A stretch of DNA of 64,000 bases from Nioella aestuarii (GCF_050896395.1 NZ_JBPBBA010000013.1:22606-86605), one strand, 5' to 3'; numbered from the stretch's first letter, positions 34,844-43,943 are shown. A program made the numbers and translations. The notes: a model not told the origin generated them from the sequence alone.

Positions 34844-34943
34844 AAATGCAGAACAGCGCGCGGCGTCACTGGATCGGATGCAACACCCTGTCGGATCGGG
34901 ACATGCTGAGGACGACTCACCCGAATAGAGCAGGAACACCACC

Positions 34944-35195
34944 ATGTCCGACATGCCCCCCGATCTCAGCACCCTCACCCGCCCCCGCTTGCTGGTTCAG
35001 GCCGCCCGAATTGGCGCCGAAAGCCTGCTTCACAGCGGCCGCAAGCTGCCGCGCGCCGGGCTGACGCGGCTGTTGTCGGAGGAATCGGAGATGGACCGCA
35101 AACGCAAAGACGGCGAGGCCGATTACTCGCCTCGCCGTCATGTGGATCTGCTGATCGCCGTGATGTTGGTGGCCCAGACCGTAGCGTCGATCTAG
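34944..35195 (+). CDS. DUF6477 family protein
   Basis: This 83-residue basic soluble protein begins MSDMPPDLSTLTRPRLLVQAARIGA and contains RLLSEESEMDRKRKDGEADYSPRRHVDLLIAVM. The pattern TL.RPRLL..AAR.G and the terminal H.D..IA.M matches DUF6477, which is restricted to Rhodobacterales and near relatives and has no known function. It is divergent from the DUF6456 gene and convergent with the MttB-family gene (11 bp between stops). The GTTTC palindrome at 34827 lies upstream. Confidence 0.82.
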   Translation: MSDMPPDLSTLTRPRLLVQAARIGAESLLHSGRKLPRAGLTRLLSEESEMDRKRKDGEADYSPRRHVDLLIAVMLVAQTVASI

Positions 35196-35205
35196 GCCCT
35201 TTCGC

Positions 35206-36753
35206 TTAGTAGGATGCGTCCGGCATCTCTTCCTTGCGCTTGGCCACGAATGCGCGCAACGCCTCATCAATCGCGGGGTCAAGCGCCGGCTGCTGGTAAT
35301 CGGCCAGGATCTTGCGAACCTTGGCATTGGCCAGCTGCATGGTGTTGCGGCTGCCTTCATCGACCCAGGTCTCGAAGGGCTTGTAGTCCAGCACCTCGGA
35401 CCGCCAGAAGCCAGTCTTGAAGTTGGCCTGAGTGTGGGCGCAGCCAAGGTAATGCCCGCCCGGGCCCACTTCGCGGATCGCATCCATGGCTTGTGCATTT
35501 TCGTCATGGCTGACACCGGCGGCAAACTTGTGCAGCGCGCCAAGCTGGTCGGCATCAATAACGAATTTCTCGAAGCTGGACACAAGTCCGCCTTCCAGCC
35601 ACCCGCAGGAATGCAGCATGAAGTTCACGCCCGCCAGCAGACCGGCATTGAGCGAATTGGCGGTCTCGTAGCCTGCCTGTGCATCGGGCAGTTTAGAGCC
35701 GTTGAACGACCCTGCCGACCGGTAGGGCAGCCCAAGTCGCCGCGCCAACTGGCCTGCGCCCATGGTGATATGCGACGCTTCTGGCGTGCCGAAGGTGGGC
35801 GCACCGGAATTCATGTCGATGGAGGTCACGAAGGCCCCGAAAATCACCGGCGCACCGGGACGAATAAGCTGGCTGTAAGCCACGCCCGCCAGCACCTCGG
35901 CCAGAACCTGAGTCAGCGTCCCGGCAATCGACACCGGCGCCATGGCCCCGCCCACGATGAACGGAGAGATGATCGAGGCCTGATTATGGGCGGCGTAATG
36001 TTCCAGCGCGCCCATCATGATCGAGTCGAAGGTGAGCGGCGAGTTGATGTTGATGAGCGAGGTCATCACCGTGTTCTGTTCGACGAAATCGTCCCCGAAC
36101 AGGATCTTCGACATATCGATGGAATCCAACGCCCGCGAGGGTTCGGTCACCGAGCCCATATAGGGTTTGTCCGACAGCGTCATATGGGCATAAAGCATGT
36201 CCAGGTGACGCTTGTTGACCGGAATATCGGTGGGTTCGCAAACAGTGCCGCCGGAATGGTGCAGCCATTTCGACATGTAGCCGAGCTTCACGAAGTTGTT
36301 GAAGTCTTCCATCGTGGCATAGCGGCGGCCACCGTTCATGTCCTGAACGAAGGGCGGGCCATAGACCGGGGCAAGCACCAGGTTGCGCCCCCCGATGACA
36401 ACATTGCGCTCAGAGTTGCGGGCGTGCTGCGTGAACTGCGACGGCGCGGTGGAACAAAGCTTGCGTGCCAGCCCCTTGGGCAGCCGCACACGTTCGCCAT
36501 CGACATCGGCCCCGGCCTCGCGCCAGCGATCCAGTGCAGCGGGGTTGTCGACGAAGTTGACGCCGATCTCTTCCAGCACGGTTTCGGCATTGGCCTCGAT
36601 GATTTCCAGTGCCTCTTCGGTCAGCACTTCGAAATTCGGGATGTTCCGCTCAATGTATTTGGCGGTCTCGATGCTGACGGCGCTGCGTTCGGCGCGTCGG
36701 GCGGCCCCGCCACCACCACGTCCCCGGCGTCGGGCGGTTGCTGCATCACTCAT
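35206..36753 (-). CDS. Trimethylamine methyltransferase (MttB) family protein, non-pyrrolysine
   Basis: This 515-residue protein belongs to the MttB superfamily of TIM-barrel methyltransferases that move a methyl group from a quaternary or tertiary amine to a corrinoid protein. Recognisable parts are EEALEIIEANAETVLEEIGV, HHSGGTVCEPTDIP, ASIISPFIVGGAMAPVSIAG and SFNGSKLPDAQAGYETANSLN. There is no in-frame TAG, so it is a non-pyrrolysine member such as the glycine betaine-type enzymes. The start at 36753 gives MSDAATARRRGRGGGGAARR, an Arg/Gly-rich N-terminus. The methyl donor is not identified. The matching corrinoid protein gene is absent from the window. Confidence 0.88.
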   Translation of the reverse strand: MSDAATARRRGRGGGGAARRAERSAVSIETAKYIERNIPNFEVLTEEALEIIEANAETVLEEIGVNFVDNPAALDRWREAGADVDGERVRLPKGLARKLCSTAPSQFTQHARNSERNVVIGGRNLVLAPVYGPPFVQDMNGGRRYATMEDFNNFVKLGYMSKWLHHSGGTVCEPTDIPVNKRHLDMLYAHMTLSDKPYMGSVTEPSRALDSIDMSKILFGDDFVEQNTVMTSLININSPLTFDSIMMGALEHYAAHNQASIISPFIVGGAMAPVSIAGTLTQVLAEVLAGVAYSQLIRPGAPVIFGAFVTSIDMNSGAPTFGTPEASHITMGAGQLARRLGLPYRSAGSFNGSKLPDAQAGYETANSLNAGLLAGVNFMLHSCGWLEGGLVSSFEKFVIDADQLGALHKFAAGVSHDENAQAMDAIREVGPGGHYLGCAHTQANFKTGFWRSEVLDYKPFETWVDEGSRNTMQLANAKVRKILADYQQPALDPAIDEALRAFVAKRKEEMPDASY

Positions 36754-36930
36754 CGCGTCATGTCCTCTCAAAGGGGGAAGTTTCCGATGTGATACAAAGC
36801 GGCGCCGATCAACCGCGTGTGATTTGCGGCGAATGCGGGGAAAAAGCGACATGAACGGCACGGGTCTGAGCCATATCAAGGCGGCACGCACGGATTCTGG
36901 GCAGACTCCCTGTCCAGAGGAGGGGCTGCC

Positions 36931-37101
36931 ATGGATTGGAAAAACCGTAAAACGCCCTTGATGGGCCTGATCGGGGGGCTTGGTGTCGTCGCTTTTCTAG
37001 TGGGCGTGCCGGGCGGGCTTTATTCTTTGACCACGGCCATTGTTCTGGCCTTGGCCATCTGGATCATCGGCGCGACATTGATCAATGTCCTGATCCCCTG
37101 A
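36931..37101 (+). CDS. Small two-helix membrane protein
   Basis: This 56-residue frame starts MDWKNRKTPLMGLIGGLG and has two hydrophobic segments (about residues 10-29 and 31-55) around a short PGG turn. AGAGGAGGGG lies 5 bp before the ATG, which is a strong ribosome binding site and the main reason for calling it. It is divergent from the MttB-family gene and upstream of the Nudix gene in the same direction. No family is recognised. Confidence 0.55.
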   Translation: MDWKNRKTPLMGLIGGLGVVAFLVGVPGGLYSLTTAIVLALAIWIIGATLINVLIP

Positions 37102-37154
37102 CCCTTGCCCGCGACACGCGGGGATTGTAGCCCTTGGGGTCAAGGAGAATGCCG

Positions 37155-37691
37155 ATGCCCCACGATCACAGCTGTCACGACCCCGCCTGCGGCTGCGGCC
37201 ACGATCATGCGGCCGATCCGCGTGGGCCCCGGCCACCGGTGGCTGAACAGCCACGCCCGTGGCGCCCGGTGGCGCAGCTGAGCGTGCTCGCCATCGGCAT
37301 TTTCGAACGCGAAGGGCAGATTCTCTGCGGACCCGTGCACGGCGATGACGGCACGATCAAGGGCTGGCGCCCCCTGGGTGGCGCTATCGAATTCGGAGAG
37401 CGTGCAGCAGAGGCGCTAACGCGCGAGATCGGCGAAGAAACCGGGCAAAAGATCACCGATATCCGGTCTCTGGGCGTGCTGGAAAACCTCTTCGAGCACG
37501 AAGGCGCGGCAGGACATGAGATTGTTTTCGTCCTCGCCGCCCGGTTTGCCAATGACACGCTTTATGATGCAGACCAACTGGCCTTCCGGGAAGGCGACGG
37601 GCCAGAGATGACCGCGAAATGGGTGTCACTAGCCAAGGCCCGCGCAGGCCGAATACGGCTGTTCCCCGAAGGCTTGGCCGACCTTGTCTAG
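37155..37691 (+). CDS. Nudix hydrolase with His/Cys-rich N-terminus
   Basis: This 178-residue protein has a perfect Nudix box G-x5-E-x7-REUXEEXGU (from GGAIEFGE to REIGEETGQ) at about residues 78-100. It should hydrolyse a nucleoside diphosphate derivative with Mg2+. The first 20 residues, MPHDHSCHDPACGCGHDH, are packed with His and Cys and look like a metal-binding patch. The ATG at 37155 is preferred because the ATG at 37149 is too near the AAGGAG. Its stop codon overlaps the convergent mgtC-type stop by the palindrome CTAG. Confidence 0.85.
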   Translation: MPHDHSCHDPACGCGHDHAADPRGPRPPVAEQPRPWRPVAQLSVLAIGIFEREGQILCGPVHGDDGTIKGWRPLGGAIEFGERAAEALTREIGEETGQKITDIRSLGVLENLFEHEGAAGHEIVFVLAARFANDTLYDADQLAFREGDGPEMTAKWVSLAKARAGRIRLFPEGLADLV

Positions 37692-38392
37692 GCCTCTGGC
37701 TGAGTGTCCCAGTCCAGCCCCTGAACGATCGGATCCAGCATCAGCGGGGACACCAGCGTTTCTATGCTATGCCCCGACAATTCGGCGATTGTCACGCTCA
37801 GTGACAGCTCTACCCGGTCGTCCTTAGCATCGGTTTCCATTCCGGCGACCTGCACGCCCTCATGCATCAGCGCCTTTAACACAAGCCGCCGCGCCGCAGC
37901 CTCGTCCGATTTTGCACAGGTCAGCGTCACTCGGCTTTCGGCGACCAATGGCATACCCGCGCGGGTCCGGCGTTTGAGCCATTTGACCAATGGACGCAGG
38001 CCGAGATTGATGAAAACGACGAAGCCCGCCGCGATCGTTGCATGAACCGCGGATCCATGCCCGGCCAGCAATCCGACCGCTGCCGAGCACCACAGCGTTG
38101 CAGCTGTATTCAGCCCATGCACCGTGAAGCCGTTGCGAAAGATGATCCCGGCCCCCAGAAAGCCGATGCCGGAGACAACCTGCGCGCCCACTCTTGACGG
38201 GCTGAGTTCATCCGCGAATTGCGAGGAAAACACCACAAAGGCCGCCGCCCCAAGCGCCACCAGCGCGTTTGTGCGCAAGCCCGCCATCCGCTGCCGCACC
38301 TGCCGTTCCGACCCGATCATTGCCCCAAGAACCAAGGCCAGCGCCATATTCAGGGCCGCCGTAAGGGCATTCATTGTGCTCAACTCGTCCAT
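37688..38392 (-). CDS. MgtC/SapB family membrane protein
   Basis: This 234-residue protein has about four or five membrane segments in its first 130 residues with the MgtC signatures LVLGAMIGSERQVRQRMAGLRTNALVALGAA and GIGFLGAGII. It is followed by a soluble C-terminal domain of about 85 residues (ESRVTLTCAKSDEAAARRLVL) like the ACT-like tail of MgtC. The family is tied to Mg2+ limitation and inhibition of the F-type ATPase in some species. An alternative ATG at 38374 is possible. It is divergent from guaA. Confidence 0.88.
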   Translation of the reverse strand: MDELSTMNALTAALNMALALVLGAMIGSERQVRQRMAGLRTNALVALGAAAFVVFSSQFADELSPSRVGAQVVSGIGFLGAGIIFRNGFTVHGLNTAATLWCSAAVGLLAGHGSAVHATIAAGFVVFINLGLRPLVKWLKRRTRAGMPLVAESRVTLTCAKSDEAAARRLVLKALMHEGVQVAGMETDAKDDRVELSLSVTIAELSGHSIETLVSPLMLDPIVQGLDWDTQPEA

Positions 38393-38554
38393 AATCCGTT
38401 CGGCGGGTCCCGTTGCAGGTTTCGGTGCAAAGCGAGATCATTTCCGGCCTGTCGTCCGAATGCAATGGTTCCCTGAACGAAATTACCCCATTCCCGCAAG
38501 CCGACCCTACAATCGCGCTTGCACAAACCACCGCCCGCGCCTATTGGCTGGCGC

Positions 38555-40126
38555 ATGACCAGCACCTCTCATGACCGCCTTCTCATCATCGACTTCGGCA
38601 GCCAGGTGACGCAGCTGATTGCGCGCCGCCTGCGAGAGCTGAATGTCTATTGCGAAATCCACCCCTACCAGAACGTGTCTGACGCGTTTTTGGCCGATTT
38701 CGCCCCCAAGGCCATCATCTTTTCCGGTGGCCCCGACAGTGTGATGCGAGAGGGCAGCCCGCGCCCGCCGCAATCGGCCTATACGCTCGGCGTGCCGATC
38801 CTGGGCATCTGCTATGGCCAGCAGGTGATGATGCATGATCTGGGCGGTCGGGTTGAGGCGGGCGAACACGCCACCGCCGAATTTGGCCGCGCCTATGTCA
38901 CCCCCTCTGACGCGCATGTCGATCTTCTGGCAGGCTGGTTCATGGACGGGTCCGGCAAGGAACAGGTCTGGATGAGCCATGGCGACCATGTGGCCGAGAT
39001 TGCCCCCGGGTTCGAGGTCTATGGCACCTCACCCGGCGCGCCTTTCGCCATCACCGCCGATGCCAGCCGCCATTTCTACGCGGTGCAGTTCCACCCGGAA
39101 GTGCACCACACCCCCAATGGCGCAACGCTTTACGAGAATTTCGTGAAGCTCGCGGGCTTTACCGGCGATTGGACCATGGGCGCCTATCGCGAAGAGATGA
39201 TCGCCAAGATCCGCGAACAGGTGGGCGACAAGAAGGTGATCTGCGCCTTGTCCGGCGGCGTCGACAGCTCAGTCACCGGTATCCTGCTGCACGAGGCCAT
39301 CGGCGACCAGCTGACCTGCGTCTTTGTCGATCATGGTCTCTTGCGCCTCAATGAGGCCGAACAGGTCGTCGCGATGTTCCGCGACAATTACAACCTCAAC
39401 CTTATCCATGCGGATGAGAGCGAGCTCTTTCTGGGCGAGCTGGAGGGCGTGTCAGACCCCGAAACCAAGCGCAAGATCATCGGAAAGCTCTTCATCGACG
39501 TGTTCCAGAAATATGCGGACACGATCGAAGGGGCAGAGTTCCTGGCGCAAGGCACGCTCTACCCCGATGTCATTGAATCGGTTTCGTTTTCCGGCGGGCC
39601 TTCAGTGACGATCAAGTCCCATCACAATGTCGGTGGCCTGCCCGAGAAGATGGGCCTGAAGCTGGTTGAACCACTGCGCGAACTGTTCAAGGACGAGGTC
39701 CGCGCGCTTGGCCACGAACTGGGCCTGCCCGCCAGTTTCATCGGCCGGCACCCCTTCCCCGGACCGGGTTTGGCGATCCGTTGCCCCGGCGAGATCACCC
39801 GCGACAAGCTGGAGATCCTGCGCAAGGCCGATGCGGTCTATATCGACCAGATCCGCAAGCACGGGCTTTATGACGATATCTGGCAGGCCTTCGCAGCGAT
39901 CCTGCCGATGCGCACCGTCGGTGTGATGGGCGACGGGCGCACCTATGACTATGCGCTAGCCCTGCGCGCCGTGACCTCAGTCGATGGCATGACAGCGGAT
40001 TACTACCCGTTCACGCATGAGTTCCTGGGCGAGACCTCGACCCGGATCATCAACGAGGTCAAGGGCGTGAACCGCGTGTTCTACGACTGCACCTCGAAAC
40101 CGCCGGGCACGATCGAACTGGAATAA
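38555..40126 (+). CDS. guaA: GMP synthase (glutamine-hydrolysing)
   Basis: This 523-residue enzyme converts XMP to GMP. The class I glutamine amidotransferase domain is N-terminal (LIIDFGSQVTQLIARRLREL, nucleophile Cys in ILGICYGQQVM, HPEVHHT). The ATP-pyrophosphatase domain with P-loop CALSGGVDSSVTG begins near residue 228. The C-terminal dimerisation domain ends NRVFYDCTSKPPGTIELE. The ATG at 38555 is chosen over a 12-residue upstream extension. It complements guaB at 9912. Confidence 0.97.
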   Translation: MTSTSHDRLLIIDFGSQVTQLIARRLRELNVYCEIHPYQNVSDAFLADFAPKAIIFSGGPDSVMREGSPRPPQSAYTLGVPILGICYGQQVMMHDLGGRVEAGEHATAEFGRAYVTPSDAHVDLLAGWFMDGSGKEQVWMSHGDHVAEIAPGFEVYGTSPGAPFAITADASRHFYAVQFHPEVHHTPNGATLYENFVKLAGFTGDWTMGAYREEMIAKIREQVGDKKVICALSGGVDSSVTGILLHEAIGDQLTCVFVDHGLLRLNEAEQVVAMFRDNYNLNLIHADESELFLGELEGVSDPETKRKIIGKLFIDVFQKYADTIEGAEFLAQGTLYPDVIESVSFSGGPSVTIKSHHNVGGLPEKMGLKLVEPLRELFKDEVRALGHELGLPASFIGRHPFPGPGLAIRCPGEITRDKLEILRKADAVYIDQIRKHGLYDDIWQAFAAILPMRTVGVMGDGRTYDYALALRAVTSVDGMTADYYPFTHEFLGETSTRIINEVKGVNRVFYDCTSKPPGTIELE

Positions 40127-40138
40127 ATCCCGTAGAAA

Positions 40139-40180
40139 TCAGGCGCGCTTTCTGAGAAAAGATCGGAAAGCGTCGCCTGA
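40139..40180. terminator. Hairpin between convergent guaA and MAPEG genes
   Basis: TCAGGCG-CGCTTTC pairs with GAAAGCG-T-CGCCTGA, a 14-bp stem with one bulge. It lies between two convergent stops. There is no clean T-run on either strand, so it is a possible but not typical intrinsic terminator. Confidence 0.45.
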
Positions 40181-40200
40181 AAAGCGGCAGTCGGCGCCCC

Positions 40201-40665
40201 CTAGCCGATCACCGACACGAGTGCATAGATCGCCATGGCGATCACGATTACGGATCCGAATGTGAAAAAAGTCGCCCGCATCTCGTGGCTTTGCTTCGTG
40301 GCATAGGCCACGGCATGAGCCGCGCGTGTGGCAACGAATCCATACATGAGGCCCTGCGCCAGCCAGAGCGGTGGCGTGGCAGCAACGAAAATCAGGCCAG
40401 CGGCCCAGAATGCAGGAATATTTTCCAGATCATTCCTGTGCATTCGCCGGGACCGATCGACATAGTCATTGACCTCCAGCTGCTCAGGCCGCGGATTTGG
40501 GTTCGTAATGCTGGGTCGCAGATCTTCGGGGTTCACAAGCCCTGAGTCGCTTTTCAACATCCGGTAGACAGTCATCCAACCCTGTCCCATGACCTTGAGA
40601 ACGGTCAGAGCTGTGGCAATGACATAGGTTACGAAAACCGGATTCTCGAACGTGAATGCGCCCAT
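40201..40665 (-). CDS. MAPEG family membrane protein
   Basis: This 154-residue protein has four membrane segments (about residues 8-28, 82-100, 104-120 and 130-150). It carries the MAPEG feature RSRRMHRNDLENIPAFWAAGLIF with the NDLEN motif between the first two segments. Eukaryotic members are glutathione transferases or leukotriene enzymes; the bacterial role is unclear. It is convergent with guaA and lies downstream of msrB on the same strand. Confidence 0.87.
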   Translation of the reverse strand: MGAFTFENPVFVTYVIATALTVLKVMGQGWMTVYRMLKSDSGLVNPEDLRPSITNPNPRPEQLEVNDYVDRSRRMHRNDLENIPAFWAAGLIFVAATPPLWLAQGLMYGFVATRAAHAVAYATKQSHEMRATFFTFGSVIVIAMAIYALVSVIG

Positions 40666-40732
40666 GCTGACCTCCTGTTTCAGGACGGCTCCAGCTTAGG
40701 GCGCATTCTGGTTTTTACAACCTCGGCGTGTC

Positions 40733-41173
40733 TTAGCCCTCGATTTGGCTCAGATATGCGCCGTAGCCTTCAGCCTCCATTTCTGCTTTTGGAACAAAGC
40801 GTAACGAGGCAGAGTTGATGCAATATCGCAGCCCGCCCATCTCGCGCGGGCCATCGGGAAACACATGCCCCAGATGGCTGTCGCCATGCGCGGACCGCAC
40901 CTCGGTCCGGATCATGCCATGAGTCGTGTCACGCAGCTCGACCACATGGGCGTGCTCTACCGGCTTGGCAAAAGACGGCCAGCCGCAGCCCGAATTGAAC
41001 TTCTGGGACGACGCGAACAGAGGCTCGCCCGACACGATGTCCACATAAAGCCCCGGTTCGAAATGCTGATCATATTCGCCCGAGAAAGGCCGTTCCGTCC
41101 CGTTTTCCTGCGTCACGCGGTATTGTTCGGGCGTCAGGCGGGCAAGGGCGTCATCGGTCTTGGCGTAGCTCAT
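40733..41173 (-). CDS. msrB: Peptide-methionine (R)-S-oxide reductase
   Basis: This 146-residue protein repairs methionine-R-sulfoxide in proteins. The catalytic Cys is in RYCINSASLRF, and the conserved NSGCGWPSF, HLGHVFPDGP and TEVRSAHGD segments are all present. The two CxxC zinc pairs found in E. coli MsrB are absent, so this is the zinc-free form. The ATG at 41173 gives a cytoplasmic protein without a signal peptide. Confidence 0.95.
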   Translation of the reverse strand: MSYAKTDDALARLTPEQYRVTQENGTERPFSGEYDQHFEPGLYVDIVSGEPLFASSQKFNSGCGWPSFAKPVEHAHVVELRDTTHGMIRTEVRSAHGDSHLGHVFPDGPREMGGLRYCINSASLRFVPKAEMEAEGYGAYLSQIEG

Positions 41174-41338
41174 TGGGGCGATCCCTCCTCATCAGTGATG
41201 CAGGGCAGAATATGGGGGCACCGGACCCGCTTGCCCAGACCCGGCATGATCACGAGCGCGCGGGGTAATTGCAACATTTCCACTGGCGCATCCGTGCCTT
41301 GTGATGTCTTCTGCCCCGACAACCGCAAGGATCCAATC

Positions 41339-41620
41339 ATGACCGTCATCCTAACGGGCCATATCGATGTGCCCGCCGACCGAATGGAGCAGATCCGCGC
41401 CGGGCTGATCGACCACATCCGCCTGACGCGCGCCGAACCTGGCTGCATCAGCTTCGACGTGACCGAAGACCCGGAGGTTCAAGGCCGCTTCAACGTCGCT
41501 GAGGAATTTACGACCCCAGAGGCATTCGAGGCCCATCAGATCCGTGCGCGGGCCTCTGACTGGGCGCGGATCAGCGAGGGCATTGCGCGCAGCTATACCG
41601 TGACCGGGATGCCGATCTGA
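41339..41620 (+). CDS. Antibiotic biosynthesis monooxygenase (ABM) family protein
   Basis: This 93-residue protein has the ABM dimeric alpha/beta-barrel pattern (MTVILTGHIDVPADRMEQIRAGL, EPGCISFDVTED, EEFTTPEAFEAHQ). Family members include quinol monooxygenases of the YgiN type; the substrate here is unknown. It precedes the DMT transporter gene by about 55 bp on the same strand. Confidence 0.85.
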   Translation: MTVILTGHIDVPADRMEQIRAGLIDHIRLTRAEPGCISFDVTEDPEVQGRFNVAEEFTTPEAFEAHQIRARASDWARISEGIARSYTVTGMPI

Positions 41621-41674
41621 TCACCGCCCCTTGCCAAGCCGACGGGGCTGGTGTCTGGTTCCGGAAATGCCCCG

Positions 41675-42607
41675 ATGGGGCCGCATAAGAACAGGATCAC
41701 CCCGTTGACTGCCAAACCCCAGGAGACCGAGCCCACACAGGCAGGGCTGGCCGCGCTCTGGATGATCGGGGCGATTGTGTCCTTCTCGGCCATGGCAGTT
41801 GCAGGGCGTGCCCTGGCCACGGATCTCGATACGTTCGAGATGATGACCTATCGTTCGATCATCGGCTTCACGATCGTTGTCGGCTTCGCCACGCTGCGCG
41901 GCAAACTGGGTGACATCACCACGCGCGATCTGCCCCGGCACGCGGTCCGAAATCTCGCCCATTTCGCAGGTCAGAACCTGTGGTTTTTGTCTCTGACCCT
42001 GATCCCGTTGGCTCAGGTTTTCGCGCTGGAATTCACCAGCCCGCTTTGGGTTATCCTGCTGGCGCCCTTCCTGCTTGGCGAACGCTTCACGCTGAAGAAA
42101 CTGGCCGTGGTGCTGTGTGGCTTTATCGGCATTCTCATTGTTGCGCAGCCCGGCACGACTCCGATCTCGCTTGGCACAGTGACCGCTGCCACCGCCGCAA
42201 TCTGCTTTGCCCTGACCGGCATCTTCACCAAGCAGCTCACCCGCCGCCACACGGTCACATGCATCTTGTTTCACCTGACGGCGATGCAGCTGATGTTCGG
42301 GCTGATCTGCGCAGGGTATGACGGCGATATTGCCTTGCCTACAACGATCGGGTTGCCGTGGATCATCGTCATCGGTCTGGGCGGTCTGACCGCGCATTTC
42401 TGCATCACCACGGCGATGACGCTGGCCCCTGCCACGGTGGTCCTTCCGATTGATTTCGCACGCCTGCCGGTGATCGCAATCATTGGCATGGTGCTCTATG
42501 ACGAAACCCTCACATGGCCGGTTTTTCTGGGTGCGGCGCTGATTTTCGGGGCCAACTACGTGAATGTCGTCACCGAGTCCCGGCGCACCTGGTCCCGGCG
42601 CACCTGA
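41675..42607 (+). CDS. DMT family (EamA) transporter
   Basis: This 310-residue protein has about ten membrane segments in two EamA repeats. The conserved pattern near the end of repeat 1 is SPLWVILLAPFLLGERFTLKK, and repeat 2 contains GGLTAHFCITTAMTLAPATVVLPIDF. The second half resembles the RhaT/YedA-type exporters of metabolites. The ATG at 41675 is chosen over a GTG at 41651. The substrate is unknown. Confidence 0.86.
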   Translation: MGPHKNRITPLTAKPQETEPTQAGLAALWMIGAIVSFSAMAVAGRALATDLDTFEMMTYRSIIGFTIVVGFATLRGKLGDITTRDLPRHAVRNLAHFAGQNLWFLSLTLIPLAQVFALEFTSPLWVILLAPFLLGERFTLKKLAVVLCGFIGILIVAQPGTTPISLGTVTAATAAICFALTGIFTKQLTRRHTVTCILFHLTAMQLMFGLICAGYDGDIALPTTIGLPWIIVIGLGGLTAHFCITTAMTLAPATVVLPIDFARLPVIAIIGMVLYDETLTWPVFLGAALIFGANYVNVVTESRRTWSRRT

Positions 42608-42771
42608 CCTTACGTCAGCTGTAGCAATTCCGTCACAACCGGCCACACAAATCTATCCACAGCCCGTGAACCGCCCTCCTTACGTCACGGAAGAATTGAC
42701 GCAGATCACCGCTTTTGACGACATACGCTCAGTACAAGGGACGACCGTTGTTCGGTCTTGGAGGGACAACC

Positions 42772-43887
42772 ATGAAAAAAATCACTCTCGCAGGAGCGGC
42801 CCTGCTGGCAAGCACCGCAGCCGTCTCCGCAGGTGGCATCGAGCGCACCGGTTTCACCACCGGGATTCTATTTGAAGAAGGCACCTACGTAGAGCTCAGC
42901 TATGGCTCGATCTCACCTGAGGTGACCGGCAATGTGACCGGCGTACCGGTGGTAGCCTCTGGCGACATCAGCCCGACCTACAACTCAGTCACACTCGGCT
43001 ATCATCAGGACATCACCGATGCGCTGTCCTTCTCGCTGGTCATTGATGAGCCCGTCGGTGCAGACGTGGCCTATCCTAGCGGCACCGGCTACCCGTTTGC
43101 AGGATCCTACGCTGAACTGTCTTCGCGCCAGATCACCGCAGCCCTGCGCTATGAACTGAACGAGAACTTCTCGGTTTATGGTGGTATTCGTGGCGTGCAG
43201 GTAGACGGCAACGTGTATGTCAGCACCCCGCTCTTCAGCTACCGCCTGAATGCAGACAGCGACTATGAGCTTGGCTACATGGTTGGTGCTGCCTATGAGC
43301 GCCCTGATATCGCCATGCGCTTCGCTCTGACCTATTTCAGCGAGGTGGATCTGAGCCTGAGCGGTGTTGAAACCCCCGGCCCGGCTGGCACGCCCGATGC
43401 TGCACTGCTTGCTGCCGCTGGCCCGACCGCGTTTAGCAACACACTGCCCCGGTCTGTCCTGCTTGAAGCACAGTCTGGCATTGCAGCCAACACGCTGCTC
43501 TTTGGCTCGATCCGCTGGACCAACTGGGATGGCTACGCGATTACCCCGAACATGTACCCGGCCGGCAACCTCGTTGACTACGACCAGGACGTGTGGACCT
43601 ACACCCTGGGGATCGCCCGCCGCCTGAATGAGAACTGGGCCGTATCCGCGTCGCTCGGCTATGAAGCCGAACAAGATGGGTTCTCTGGCAACCTCGGCCC
43701 GACCGATGGCTTCACTTCGATCGGTCTCGGCGCAGAGTACACTCAAGGCAACATGTCGATCGCCGCCGGTGTCCGCTATGTCATGATCGGCGACGCCAAC
43801 ACGCTTCTTGCTGCTGGTCCCGTCACGTCTGATTTCTACGAGAACGATGTCGTCGCCTTCGGCCTCCGGGTTGGCTTCAACTTCTAA
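42772..43887 (+). CDS. FadL/OmpP1-family outer membrane protein
   Basis: This 371-residue protein has a signal peptide (MKKITLAGAALLASTAAVSA, cleavage near residue 20-21). It ends in Phe (GLRVGFNF), and its alternating strands suit a beta-barrel. The N-terminal GGIERTGFTTGILFEEGTYVELSYG and the repeated ENWAVSASLGYEAEQ-type strands match the OmpP1/FadL family, which imports hydrophobic compounds. Strong GGAGG at 7 bp supports the start. A typical terminator follows, so it is monocistronic. The long-chain fatty acid role is inferred. Confidence 0.85.
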   Translation: MKKITLAGAALLASTAAVSAGGIERTGFTTGILFEEGTYVELSYGSISPEVTGNVTGVPVVASGDISPTYNSVTLGYHQDITDALSFSLVIDEPVGADVAYPSGTGYPFAGSYAELSSRQITAALRYELNENFSVYGGIRGVQVDGNVYVSTPLFSYRLNADSDYELGYMVGAAYERPDIAMRFALTYFSEVDLSLSGVETPGPAGTPDAALLAAAGPTAFSNTLPRSVLLEAQSGIAANTLLFGSIRWTNWDGYAITPNMYPAGNLVDYDQDVWTYTLGIARRLNENWAVSASLGYEAEQDGFSGNLGPTDGFTSIGLGAEYTQGNMSIAAGVRYVMIGDANTLLAAGPVTSDFYENDVVAFGLRVGFNF

Positions 43888-43912
43888 GCCTTTCCCATCA
43901 CGTCACAGGATC

Positions 43913-43943
43913 AACCCCGGGCCAGCAGCGTCCGGGGTTTTTC
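43913..43943 (+). terminator. Terminator of the FadL-type porin gene
   Basis: AACCCCGG pairs with CCGGGGTT around an 11-nt loop and is followed by TTTCTTT. It lies 26 bp after the stop. Confidence 0.85.

Noticed and set aside
35206..36753. Pyrrolysine-containing trimethylamine methyltransferase
   Set aside because: The frame has no in-frame TAG codon, and no pyl genes are nearby.
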